Of a DNA stretch of 64,000 bases, positions 26,601-34,661 are shown one piece after another; the stretch's first letter is position 1, and each line of letters opens with the position of its first letter. The DNA is from JAZTZP01 sp045637525 (GTDB lineage Bacteria > Bacillota > Clostridia > UBA1381), in the NCBI GenBank assembly GCA_045637525.1, contig JAZTZP010000119.1:8885-72884 (forward strand), given 5' to 3'. The position numbers and the translations under genes were made by a program. The notes under the pieces were generated by a model. It was given only the letters and a program-made list of their open reading frames with translations. It was not told the origin of the DNA and ran no database searches.

Positions 26601-27587
26601 AATAAGTTTTTCTGTTTTCTGTCCTGTCAGAACATCCTTTGCAAGCTTTATTGTATAAGATTTGTTACTGTCTTCCTCCGATGCACTAATACTGACTGTT
26701 ATACTCATTGCATCATCAGCAAAGCTTACGGAATACTTATCCTTTAATACTTCTTCACCGTCAGCATCAAGAACTGTTAAAGCATCATACACACTGCCTG
26801 TTACTGCATGAGAGAAATTCAAAGTAAAATTCTTTTGCTGTACGTCAGTTGCACCGTTTTCAATATCCGACGTTACGGTAATGTCTTCAACACCGCTTGT
26901 GACTTTCATGTTTCTGATTTTCATTTCATAATCAGCCGTGTTGGTTGTGTTACCGAAAAACCAGAACTCAACAGCCTTTATTGATGTAATATCCGAATTT
27001 TTATTATATAAAAATTCACCGTTTACATCCTCTCCGTCTATAAGTACTCTTGTTGCATTAAGTACAGAATCTTCTGCATAAAATATATATTCTGCCGTAT
27101 GCCATTCATCATCATCGGATGTACCTGCTGATAATAAACCGGAGGAGAATTTATCAATCCCTGACGGTCCCTGATAGATATACGGCTGTGACACCGCATT
27201 CACAACAGACATTATATAGTCAGCATCTTCATTTTCTGATGCCGTAAAACGTATTTCAGACGCACGCGGTACAGCTCCCAACGCTCCGTTTGCCTTAAAT
27301 TCATAGCTGATATTTATTGTTCCGTTTTCAACAGGAGTGTCAAGCACGTAATCAATTTCAGTTCTGTTATCCGCTTTCCATTTAACCTTTCCGCTGCCTT
27401 TGCCGTCATCTGCGGAATTGGGAATGCTTAAAGTCACAGTATCTTCATCTGTTATTATGTAATCCGATAAAGCTCCGTTTCCGCAAAGCCATTGTCCCGT
27501 ATATTCTGTCATTTCAGCATAAGCTACAGGCGAAAGCCCCGATACAACAATGCTGAATGATAAAATTAGATTTAAAAGCTTTTTCAT
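23688..27587 (-). CDS. Giant secreted protein, paralogue with three lectin-like units and five Ig-like domains
   Basis: 1299 residues. Signal peptide to about 24. Lectin-like units lie at about 28-235, 475-650 and 905-1085, each with an FKANEAL or FQANEAL core and a closing -LQLKDFQV or -VKNVSI strand. Between them are Big_5-type domains (ENGATDVQQKNFTLNFS, NVIPSNMKFNIEL, GSTDVEAKDMKITFSQPV, NITPSEMKFNIVP and one after unit three). The C-terminal module ends KIKVFIFEDDKSF. It has the same architecture as the next gene and no catalytic site that I recognise. It lies directly downstream of the solute-binding protein gene, suggesting that it captures the glycan feeding the ABC importer. Confidence 0.7.
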   Translation of the reverse strand: MKKLLNLILSFSIVVSGLSPVAYAEMTEYTGQWLCGNGALSDYIITDEDTVTLSIPNSADDGKGSGKVKWKADNRTEIDYVLDTPVENGTINISYEFKANGALGAVPRASEIRFTASENEDADYIMSVVNAVSQPYIYQGPSGIDKFSSGLLSAGTSDDDEWHTAEYIFYAEDSVLNATRVLIDGEDVNGEFLYNKNSDITSIKAVEFWFFGNTTNTADYEMKIRNMKVTSGVEDITVTSDIENGATDVQQKNFTLNFSHAVTGSVYDALTVLDADGEEVLKDKYSVSFADDAMSITVSISASEEDSNKSYTIKLAKDVLTGQKTEKLIEDYLLSFTFGEIAPIPELIITSDITDGAVNVIPSNMKFNIELENGEAFLLNENSFDETAVKVYGEDNNEVSGINAVLSGKTLVVKADECEPNTKYTLTIGKNFVKGMNGESLADDYTVSFTTSIKTSVAGVWKNTYDKHPSDFNDDGSVITINVSNDGTAGAQPTRDAYTYTFAEPVTGTNVPIKVSFKFKANEALTASESHIRFYPYDNGDRGGGNICLDFSYTKPQFRWDNVKFNLPDGVTSLTADEWHEAEYLLIVDSENGLSMINGVIDGTVTEMDYKKSAVKQLGCVDFWFYMNSVNTGDYELQLKDFQVLQGADIITVISSIEDGSTDVEAKDMKITFSQPVTFVGDIKEAISIVNENNEIINSEKYTVVMNDDNTVASITMNTDDLDSKKTYKIHLDKTQIYGKRYEVIEKEMFISFTLPEILPKATLGFSPEIPYGSTNITPSEMKFNIVPLPNDRISDVSDYEIMAASNTDMSKVVKLYNSDESEAVQVICTAQMLDSGKAFSVTLQNYERYTEYKIKFLKEFIVGENGELMKEDYIYSFTTGETEKPPYIEHDTEFNISWHGQTTYTTDEKTGITTFNYKNSAANGNSGQRTEMGWYLDTPITNSEGPVVVSYEFQANEALTKSTGGEAFSAYVSDSNAKGSLTHRNVAKKGDITDWSRYIEPYTGDAHSTGITDADKWHKVQYIMNVDNGKVTNSYVQVDDYEPVNISSIKSSVNNIGLLQFRFYSYPNADGVYEDYVLRVKNVSIRSMGALKGSVTVNSPTSLGLRFSYDVPVMFGNDIVISELRDGEYQEIKQSYTVHEMDSSDMKQINVTIGDGGLCYNTDYRVTVLRDGMVADEYVKLKQTDIDFKTKEYPDNTEAQLGEITKTETDLSFDCTIKNISSSDTMNGAYVLIGAYSESGELLGNYSKVIPILNPDEAYTISDITLNTPEASKIKVFIFEDDKSFKLYHYPQEFAVKN

Positions 27588-27611
27588 AGCGATAAACCAC
27601 CGCCTTTCGTT

Positions 27612-29063
27612 TTATTGCTTCTTTGCCAAATGTTCATCAATTGTTCTCTGATACTCAGCTTTTACATCCTCAATGCCCGCTTTTTTAAGCTCTGCAAGAT
27701 ATTGTTCCCAATAAGAATCCGGGTCAGTCACACCCTTTTCCATTCTTGCAATACAATACTCCTTCTGAATTTTTGAACACTGTGTTAACTGCGTGAGTAT
27801 TTCGTCTGTTTCAAACTTTATTCCCATAATCGGCGTTACACGAGCCGCTTCATTTTGTTTAATAGTCTTTTCCCAGACATCTGCATCCTGTCCAACCTGC
27901 GGATAAGCGTTGAACTGATTTCCAAATTCCCATGATGCGTTCGGGCAATAACCGCTTTGATTATCAACCTGTATATGAGTATCGTCTACCCACTTATAGT
28001 GCTTATCCTCAATACCGAAGCAGATTAAATTATATACATCCTTGTTGGTATTTAACAGATTCAGAAACTGCATTGCTTTTTCAGGATATTTTGTATCAGC
28101 ACTCATAACTGTTGTTGTAGCAGTAGGCTGACCGTCATCTATCATACCTCCACCAATAAGCTGTATTACATAATCATAGCCGGTTGCATTTTTAATTTCA
28201 GCTTCATTGCCCGGTTTATATCCCAGTGAGAAGGTTGCATATCTGCCGGAAGCATAGTCTGAGCTGTCATCCGAAACAGTGGCAATGTCTTTTCTGAAGT
28301 AACCTTTTTGCATCCAGTCATAAGCAACCTTTGCCTTTTTATACATAACATCGCTATCAAGCGGTGTATATACCTTGCAGTCATCCCAGTTTATGTATAG
28401 CAATGATGAGTTTTTGCCGGTATATGCAAAATCCTCTCCAAGTGCGTCTACCGTAAAGGTTTCAAGATTCTGCATTCTGTAAGGAATAAGTGCAGGCTCG
28501 TTATCTCTTATCTGTTGCCAGATTGGCTCAAGGTCACCAAGCTTCTTAACAGTAGTTATATCAAAATTATATTTTTCCAGCAAATCCTTTCTTACAGCAA
28601 CACCTTTTGGGTATGACATACACTGATAGTTTGGAATACAGTATATTTTCCCGTTAGTTGTAGCAGCATCCCACATATACTGAGGTAAATCTTCCTTTAA
28701 CTCTTTGCCGTATTGTTCAAGCAAATCATCAAGCTCCATCAAAGCACCATTCTTTGTTGCTGTCGTTCTGTCAAATCCACCGTAAGCAATATCAAAATAT
28801 TCTCCTGCCGTAAGCTTCATGTTCATCTTTTCCTTATAAGCCGCCCAGTCAATGAACTGCAAATCAATCTTTGCACCAATAAGCGGCTGAATGATTTCAT
28901 TAACCGCATTCTCAACTTCAACCTCATCTGCCTGCTGATTTCCGGCAACACAGTATATAAGCGTTACATCGTCAGAAGCTTTTTCTTCACTTCCTCCTCC
29001 ACCGCAACCTGTCATTGTTATTGCCATAGCTAATGCTAAAAGCATACTCAACTTCTTTTTCAT
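27612..29063 (-). CDS. Sugar ABC transporter substrate-binding lipoprotein
   Basis: 483 residues. The lipobox ITMTGC puts the lipidated Cys at residue 20, followed by a Gly-rich spacer and a two-lobed extracellular solute-binding fold (LplA-like subfamily; LEKYNFDITTVKKLGDLEPI region, WEQYLAELKKAGIEDV near the C-terminus). It delivers oligosaccharides to the permease pair at 30858 and 31752. The three genes are interrupted by a heparinase-like enzyme. No ATPase gene is nearby; in Firmicutes such CUT1 importers often share an MsmK/MsmX-type ATPase encoded elsewhere. Confidence 0.88.
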   Translation of the reverse strand: MKKKLSMLLALAMAITMTGCGGGGSEEKASDDVTLIYCVAGNQQADEVEVENAVNEIIQPLIGAKIDLQFIDWAAYKEKMNMKLTAGEYFDIAYGGFDRTTATKNGALMELDDLLEQYGKELKEDLPQYMWDAATTNGKIYCIPNYQCMSYPKGVAVRKDLLEKYNFDITTVKKLGDLEPIWQQIRDNEPALIPYRMQNLETFTVDALGEDFAYTGKNSSLLYINWDDCKVYTPLDSDVMYKKAKVAYDWMQKGYFRKDIATVSDDSSDYASGRYATFSLGYKPGNEAEIKNATGYDYVIQLIGGGMIDDGQPTATTTVMSADTKYPEKAMQFLNLLNTNKDVYNLICFGIEDKHYKWVDDTHIQVDNQSGYCPNASWEFGNQFNAYPQVGQDADVWEKTIKQNEAARVTPIMGIKFETDEILTQLTQCSKIQKEYCIARMEKGVTDPDSYWEQYLAELKKAGIEDVKAEYQRTIDEHLAKKQ

Positions 29064-29114
29064 AATTTTTCATTCTCCTTCTTATTTTTATCTGCATCAC
29101 GCAGTTTTTTACTT

Positions 29115-30839
29115 TTATTTTATACAGTAAGTAATTTCAATGCTGTCAGCTTCTGTACTAATTTCAATCTCTATTACAGTAACCTCCTGAACTCCATCTA
29201 CTCCATGCATCAAATAACTATCATTTAAAAGCTTTATTTTACCGTCACTCAAAAGCTCCAAAGTCCCTATCGTATCACCGTCTTTTAACAATGATACCGT
29301 TTTTTCATCTGTAACTTTTGCATCAAGCTTTGTTAATATACGCTCTGTAACACTGTTTTGATTTTTGCCAAATACAAAACTATCTTTTACTGTCATTCCG
29401 TTTTCATCAAGTGATGCTTCACGAACAAGACTTTTCAAACCTGAATTTGAATCATATGCACCAGCAAACGATATTTTCACGCCTTTTTCCGTCTGCTCAA
29501 ACTTATCAGCTGCATACTCACGCCCGTAAAGCTGTTCACATCCGTTTACTATCGGCACAGAATGTCCTTTTGAACGGGTGTTAAGATGATTGTATCTGTT
29601 TTCATCAAAATATGCCTTAGTATACTTTTGCGCTCCTAAATCATCTGCAATTACGCAGCCATCCTTTATGAACATATACGAACCAATGTCGTTATGATTA
29701 TGAGGCTCGTCGTTATATCCACCTTTAATCACCATGCTCATATTTTCGTTATGCTTAACCAACCATTGACCAATCGGCAAAAATACATTATCTTTTCTTG
29801 AACTGTTATGCAAAAGTTCAGGATTGAACCACTCAATCTCTCTTATCGCTCCGCAGGGGGAGTACCCAACCATACTGTTAAAATAATATGATTCTTCAGG
29901 AATAGGAACACCGTAACATTCATTGAGCTTTGCCAATATTCCAAACAGAAGCCCCACCTTATAAGAAGGCATATCCGAAAAGTTTACACATATACGGTTT
30001 TTCATACATACGATTGACGGAAATTCCGCAACCCTCCTGAACTTTTCTTTATCTGCTACTATACTTTCGCCAAACCGTTCTTTCATTAACTCATCAAACG
30101 GTACATAAAGCCTCATTGCATACATCCAGTATGTAAGCCCCTCTGCGCAAACACCATCATCCTCACAGGTATCAATGAATCTGTTGCAGCTTGCTCTTAC
30201 ACGATCAATTATTTTCTTTAAACGTTCTTCATCTTCAATAACGTATATTGCTGTCATTCCTACTGCGCCGCCACACACAGCCGACCAGTTTCCGCCTGTA
30301 AATTCCCATCCTATATGATACTTTTGCGCATCTTTTGTTTCAAATGGTTCAATCACTCGTTTAAAAATCTCATCTACACATCTTCTTTTTACTGCAGGAT
30401 GAATATAATCTCCGCACATCGAAAGCGTTTCTGCCAGCATATGTGCTGTTTCTGAAGCAAACAAATCCACTTGATTTGCTACTACGTTTTCATCAGTGGT
30501 GATGTTCGGAAGATGAGCAGGCGACGCCCATGAATATTCATCACATATAGCCCAGAGAATATCTTCAAGCTCTTTTATATCATCTTCTTCACGGTATAAC
30601 CATGCACGAAGCATGAACCCCGAAGCACGTTTGCGGTGTGTAAAATAATCCTGTTCATAAACTCTTCTGTCACCAATTTTGTCAAACATACTGAATTTCG
30701 AAAATGTTAATGCTTCAATAGGCGTACCCCTGAATTGATCACAGCACTCATTTATATAATCAACATATTTTTTTATTGCATAGTGATCCTTGTACTTTTG
30801 AAAATTACCGCCTGTAAAGCTGTTTTTATAAATATACAT
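29115..30839 (-). CDS. Heparinase II/III-like protein, cytoplasmic
   Basis: 574 residues from the ATG at 30839, with a GGTGG-type ribosome site; an alternative TTG at 30857 adds six residues. An (alpha/alpha) toroid occupies about 1-340. A beta-sandwich follows with the heparinase II/III block PHNHNDIGSYMF, an Asp-containing strand (ADDLGAQKY), RYNHLNTRSKGHSVPIVNG and a downstream YAADKFEQ. These match the His/Tyr/Asp-rich face of that polysaccharide-lyase superfamily. No export signal, so it acts on imported oligosaccharides. A uronate-containing or otherwise acidic substrate is implied, but some relatives are hydrolases, so the reaction is uncertain. Confidence 0.7.
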   Translation of the reverse strand: MYIYKNSFTGGNFQKYKDHYAIKKYVDYINECCDQFRGTPIEALTFSKFSMFDKIGDRRVYEQDYFTHRKRASGFMLRAWLYREEDDIKELEDILWAICDEYSWASPAHLPNITTDENVVANQVDLFASETAHMLAETLSMCGDYIHPAVKRRCVDEIFKRVIEPFETKDAQKYHIGWEFTGGNWSAVCGGAVGMTAIYVIEDEERLKKIIDRVRASCNRFIDTCEDDGVCAEGLTYWMYAMRLYVPFDELMKERFGESIVADKEKFRRVAEFPSIVCMKNRICVNFSDMPSYKVGLLFGILAKLNECYGVPIPEESYYFNSMVGYSPCGAIREIEWFNPELLHNSSRKDNVFLPIGQWLVKHNENMSMVIKGGYNDEPHNHNDIGSYMFIKDGCVIADDLGAQKYTKAYFDENRYNHLNTRSKGHSVPIVNGCEQLYGREYAADKFEQTEKGVKISFAGAYDSNSGLKSLVREASLDENGMTVKDSFVFGKNQNSVTERILTKLDAKVTDEKTVSLLKDGDTIGTLELLSDGKIKLLNDSYLMHGVDGVQEVTVIEIEISTEADSIEITYCIK

Positions 30840-30857
30840 AATCCGCTTCACCACCAA

Positions 30858-31739
30858 TCATCCCTTTACTCCGCCGACTGTTAAGCCTTTTACAAAATAC
30901 TTTTGGAAGAACGGGAATACAAACAATACAGGGCCGGCAACAAGAATTGCCATTGCCATACGTGCAGTTTCAGCAGGAATGGTCATTGTCGCTGACATAT
31001 CAATTCCTTCCTTCTGCATCTCCTTTATCAATGCAATATTCTTCATCATCCTTTGAAGGAAATACTGCAGACTCACCAACGAATAATCATCTATATATAA
31101 TAAAGATGCGTACCACGAATTCCATTCACCGACAAACTTCATAACAGCTATCGTTGCAAGAACCGGCTTTGAAAGAGGTAAAATAATCGTAAAAAATATT
31201 CTCAACTGACTCGCACCGTCAATCATTGCAGCTTCTACAATACCGTCCGGAAGCTGCGAGAAAAATGTTCTCATCATAAATATGTTCCATGCCGAAAGAA
31301 GGGTTGGTATTATATAAATCCATATTGTATTATTAAGATGCAAATAGCGTGTATTTAATATGTAAGTCGGTACAAGACCTCCGCTGAAAAGCATGGTTAT
31401 AAGAAGCATGGTATTTATAATACTTCTTCCCGCCATATCCTTTCTTGATATCGGATATGCTATCAATGCTGTAAAAAACACTGTAGCAATTGTACCTGTT
31501 ACGGAAAATATTATAGTTATTTTATAAGCCTGTAAAATCTCAGCAGGATTTTGAAGTACATATTTATATCCTGAAAGATCGAAATTTTCAGGTATCAGCT
31601 TATAACCGTTTAAAATAATATCTTCTTCATTTGAAAACGATACCGAAAGAATTAACAAAAACGGTATGATTATACAGCAAGCTAATCCTGCAAGAATCAC
31701 AGTCAGTATTATTTGTCCTAAAATTTTGTTTCTTTTCAT
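30858..31739 (-). CDS. Sugar ABC transporter permease, LplC/YtcP type
   Basis: 293 residues with six predicted membrane helices. The CUT1 EAA loop is EAAMIDGASQLRIFFTIILP. The C-terminus is FFQKYFVKGLTVGGVKG, as usual for this subfamily. It forms the membrane channel with the product of 31752, 12 nt upstream. An AAAGGAT-type site is at the start, and the stop directly abuts the heparinase-like frame. Confidence 0.9.
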   Translation of the reverse strand: MKRNKILGQIILTVILAGLACCIIIPFLLILSVSFSNEEDIILNGYKLIPENFDLSGYKYVLQNPAEILQAYKITIIFSVTGTIATVFFTALIAYPISRKDMAGRSIINTMLLITMLFSGGLVPTYILNTRYLHLNNTIWIYIIPTLLSAWNIFMMRTFFSQLPDGIVEAAMIDGASQLRIFFTIILPLSKPVLATIAVMKFVGEWNSWYASLLYIDDYSLVSLQYFLQRMMKNIALIKEMQKEGIDMSATMTIPAETARMAMAILVAGPVLFVFPFFQKYFVKGLTVGGVKG

Positions 31740-31751
31740 CCTATCCCCCCC

Positions 31752-32702
31752 TTATATCAATCCGAGATCTTTATCAACTCTGTTAGCAATCCAGTTTGTC
31801 AGCAATACCAATATGCATCCGACAACAGACTGAAGCAGACCGATTGACGCTGAAAGCGATGTATTATTTGATTCTATAAGCGTTCTGTACACATATGTAT
31901 CTACTACATCGGTAACATCATATAAAAGCGGCGAATCCTGTGTCACGAGATAGAACAATCCGAAATCACCTCTGAAAATACTTCCTACACTTAAAATAAG
32001 ATATATAACTATTATCGGAAGTATACTCGGCAACATAACATTTACTGTCATTCTGAATTTATTTGCGCCGTCTACCTTTGCAGCATCAAAGAGTGATTCA
32101 TCAATCCCCATAAGAGCTGAATAATATATTACACTGCTCATTCCGATACCTTTCCATACACTGACTATCGAAAGTATTGCAGGCCAGTATCGAGGCTCAG
32201 CATACCAGTCAATTCCCGTCCCGCCTAATGCTCTTATAAACTGATTAGCAGCACCGTACTGCGGATTTAATATTGCATATACTATATATGCCACTACAAC
32301 GTATGAAACGAAATTAGGAGTTATATACACAGTCTGAAAAATCTTAGTACTGCGACGGCTCTTAAGGTTATAAAGTAAAACTGCAAGCAACAATGCACAA
32401 AATGTACAAGTGATTGTAAACAGGATATTTAAAAGAATAGTATTTCTTGTAACTACAAGCGCATCATTAGACCTTAAGAAAAATTCAAAATTCTTTAACC
32501 CTACCCATTCAGAACCGAATATTCCTTTTCTGTAATTATAATCTTTAAATGCTATCAACACACCAAACATAGGTATATAGCAGAATATTATAAACCATAA
32601 TACGGGCAGGGACGCCATTCCCCACAGTTCCGACTGATATTTAAGTCTTCCCTTATTTATCCTCCGTGTTGTTTGTTTTTTTACTGTTTTCATCTCACTC
32701 AA
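31752..32702 (-). CDS. Sugar ABC transporter permease, LplB/YtcO type
   Basis: 316 residues, six membrane helices after a basic N-terminus. The EAA loop reads DAAKVDGANKFRMTVNVMLP. The start is TTG at 32702: GAGGTGA lies 7 nt before it, while the next ATG (32693) would be too far. It is the first gene of the operon and follows the putative YesN-controlled promoter. It partners with the permease at 30858 and the lipoprotein at 27612. Confidence 0.88.
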   Translation of the reverse strand: MSEMKTVKKQTTRRINKGRLKYQSELWGMASLPVLWFIIFCYIPMFGVLIAFKDYNYRKGIFGSEWVGLKNFEFFLRSNDALVVTRNTILLNILFTITCTFCALLLAVLLYNLKSRRSTKIFQTVYITPNFVSYVVVAYIVYAILNPQYGAANQFIRALGGTGIDWYAEPRYWPAILSIVSVWKGIGMSSVIYYSALMGIDESLFDAAKVDGANKFRMTVNVMLPSILPIIVIYLILSVGSIFRGDFGLFYLVTQDSPLLYDVTDVVDTYVYRTLIESNNTSLSASIGLLQSVVGCILVLLTNWIANRVDKDLGLI

Positions 32703-32762
32703 AACAGTATCACCTCTTTCCGTTAATATTAGTGTCAGGCACTACTTCACTATCCATTATTA

Positions 32763-32768
32763 ATTATA
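32763..32768 (-). promoter_or_regulatory. -10 of the glycan operon promoter
   Basis: TATAAT on the minus strand lies about 60 nt before the first permease. The sequence 17 nt upstream (about 32786-32791) does not resemble a -35, as expected for an activator-dependent promoter with direct repeats just upstream. Confidence 0.55.
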
Positions 32769-32795
32769 CATCATTTTATTGCTTTGTGATATACC

Positions 32796-32829
32796 CATTC
32801 TGCTCATTTTATATGTTCATTCTGCTCAT
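32796..32829. promoter_or_regulatory. Direct repeats, probable YesN binding site
   Basis: CATTCTGCTCAT occurs exactly twice, at 32796-32807 and 32818-32829, a 22-bp period or two helical turns. AraC-family activators bind such same-face direct repeats. The site lies between the divergent operon and yesM and directly borders the weak -35 of the operon. Confidence 0.6.
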
Positions 32830-32849
32830 CTTTATTTTTACCATGTTTT

Positions 32850-32881
32850 TTGACTTGATTTATTCTGAATTTTGTGATAAT
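32850..32881 (+). promoter_or_regulatory. Probable promoter of yesM-yesN
   Basis: An extended -10 (TGTGATAAT, 32873-32881) lies about 37 nt before the yesM start. A TTGACT at 32850-32855 is 20 nt upstream, longer than ideal, so the extended -10 probably dominates. Confidence 0.45.
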
Positions 32882-32917
32882 ATATACTTGTATTAGTGTA
32901 ACAAGGAGGGACTGACT

Positions 32918-34642
32918 ATGAAAATAAAAACTCTTACCAATATATTGAAAAATTATCGTTGGCAAAGCTTTCTTATAAGAAACTTTATTGTGGTTTTTTG
33001 TATTCTTGTTTTTCCTATGTCTGTTTTTTCATTTGTTATATTCAACAATTATCGTAGTAACAGGATAATGAGTATCGTAAATTCAGACTCAAAATCAACT
33101 ACACTATTAACTGAATTTCTTGACCGTCAGTTTTCTGAGATTGAAAACTTCTTTATTAACATAAACTCTTCTGACCTGTACTCAACTGATTTTAAGCTGA
33201 TGATGTCATCATCCGATATAAGCCATGAAACTGTTATTGAAAGTTCTAATAATATATCAGATTATATTAAAAGCTTTATGATAGATAATAAAATAATTTC
33301 ATCGATATACATATACAGCAGTAATTCAAATTACGTATTCTCCTCCGGATTTCCCAGCAGTAACTATCTGCCGCATTTTCACGACAGCTCTGCCATAACA
33401 GATTATAATACAAACAACTATCCTTTTTTCAGAACTACACAATTTAATGGTACCGCCTATGATATGCTTTCTGTAATATATCAGATAGATTCATCAAAAA
33501 TAATATTCAATATTAATATTGAACAGATAAAAAAGCACCTTACAAACATTAATACGAACTTAAATCATATGTTTATTTTAGATTATGATAACAGAATTCT
33601 TTATTCAACAGATAAAGAATATATAACTTTTTCAGACGGAACAGCTTTGCTGAACGCACGCTCCGGAATTGACAAAACCAATCACATCACAAGCTACATA
33701 GATTCAAACGAAATGAATCTGAAATACGTATTTAAAAATTACTATCCCGATTATGCCAGAACAAGAAATTCTTACATATACACACTTGTTCTGCTGATTT
33801 TTCTTGTGCTTACTCTTAATATCTGTATTTCAATTACACTTACAATGGCACTGTATAAGCACATACTGTCCCTGATAGATATACTTCATCCATATATACC
33901 TTCAAACGACAATACTGCACAAAACGAAATACAGCTTATTACAAACAGTATACTGACAATTACTTCTCAAAACTCAGATTTACGGGAAGAGCTTACACAA
34001 CGTCTTAACGCACTTAAAACCGCACAGTCTTCTATGCTGCAAATACAAATAAATCCACACTTTTTATACAATACACTCAATTCAATCAACTCAATTGTAT
34101 TGTTTACATTTAAAAAAGAAACTCAGATATCGGACATTATAACAAATCTGTCTGAGATATTAAGATATTCATCAAACGCATCGGAATATCTTGTGCCTCT
34201 TGAAACTGAGCTGTACTATCTTCAAAAGTATATAGACATTCAAAGCGCAAAATATATTAACAGATTTACGATAGAATATCACATCAGCGAAAACACAAAA
34301 AAATTAAAGCTTATTAAACTGTCTCTGCAGCCCCTGGTTGAAAATTCCATAATTCACGGAATTTTGCCAAAGCGTATGAAAGGAACTATACATATATATT
34401 CTGAAGTAAAAGACAATGCTCTTTTACTAAAAATAGAGGATAACGGAATAGGTATTTCAGACAGCAAGCTAAAAGAACTTAACGAAAAAATAAACAATGA
34501 TGTTTTCGTTCTTGATAAATCACTCGGAATCGAAAACACAGCGAAACGAATACGACTGATTTTCGGAAATAACTACGGGTTAAACATTTCCTCATCAGAC
34601 ATCGGAACAACAATCATTCTTACAATGCCGATAATCGAATAA
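32918..34642 (+). CDS. Sensor histidine kinase, YesM type
   Basis: 574 residues. Two membrane helices (about 18-42 and 287-310) bound an extracellular sensor domain of about 245 residues. The kinase core has QINPHFLYNTLN with the phospho-acceptor His near 380 (His_kinase family of YesM/LytS type), LVENSIIHG and DNGIGIS of the ATPase. GGAGGG precedes the ATG. It lies 19 nt before the response-regulator gene and diverges from the glycan operon. The pair probably senses an oligosaccharide outside the cell and switches on the operon. Confidence 0.92.
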   Translation: MKIKTLTNILKNYRWQSFLIRNFIVVFCILVFPMSVFSFVIFNNYRSNRIMSIVNSDSKSTTLLTEFLDRQFSEIENFFININSSDLYSTDFKLMMSSSDISHETVIESSNNISDYIKSFMIDNKIISSIYIYSSNSNYVFSSGFPSSNYLPHFHDSSAITDYNTNNYPFFRTTQFNGTAYDMLSVIYQIDSSKIIFNINIEQIKKHLTNINTNLNHMFILDYDNRILYSTDKEYITFSDGTALLNARSGIDKTNHITSYIDSNEMNLKYVFKNYYPDYARTRNSYIYTLVLLIFLVLTLNICISITLTMALYKHILSLIDILHPYIPSNDNTAQNEIQLITNSILTITSQNSDLREELTQRLNALKTAQSSMLQIQINPHFLYNTLNSINSIVLFTFKKETQISDIITNLSEILRYSSNASEYLVPLETELYYLQKYIDIQSAKYINRFTIEYHISENTKKLKLIKLSLQPLVENSIIHGILPKRMKGTIHIYSEVKDNALLLKIEDNGIGISDSKLKELNEKINNDVFVLDKSLGIENTAKRIRLIFGNNYGLNISSSDIGTTIILTMPIIE

Positions 34643-34661
34643 ATCGGAAACGAGGTGCAAA

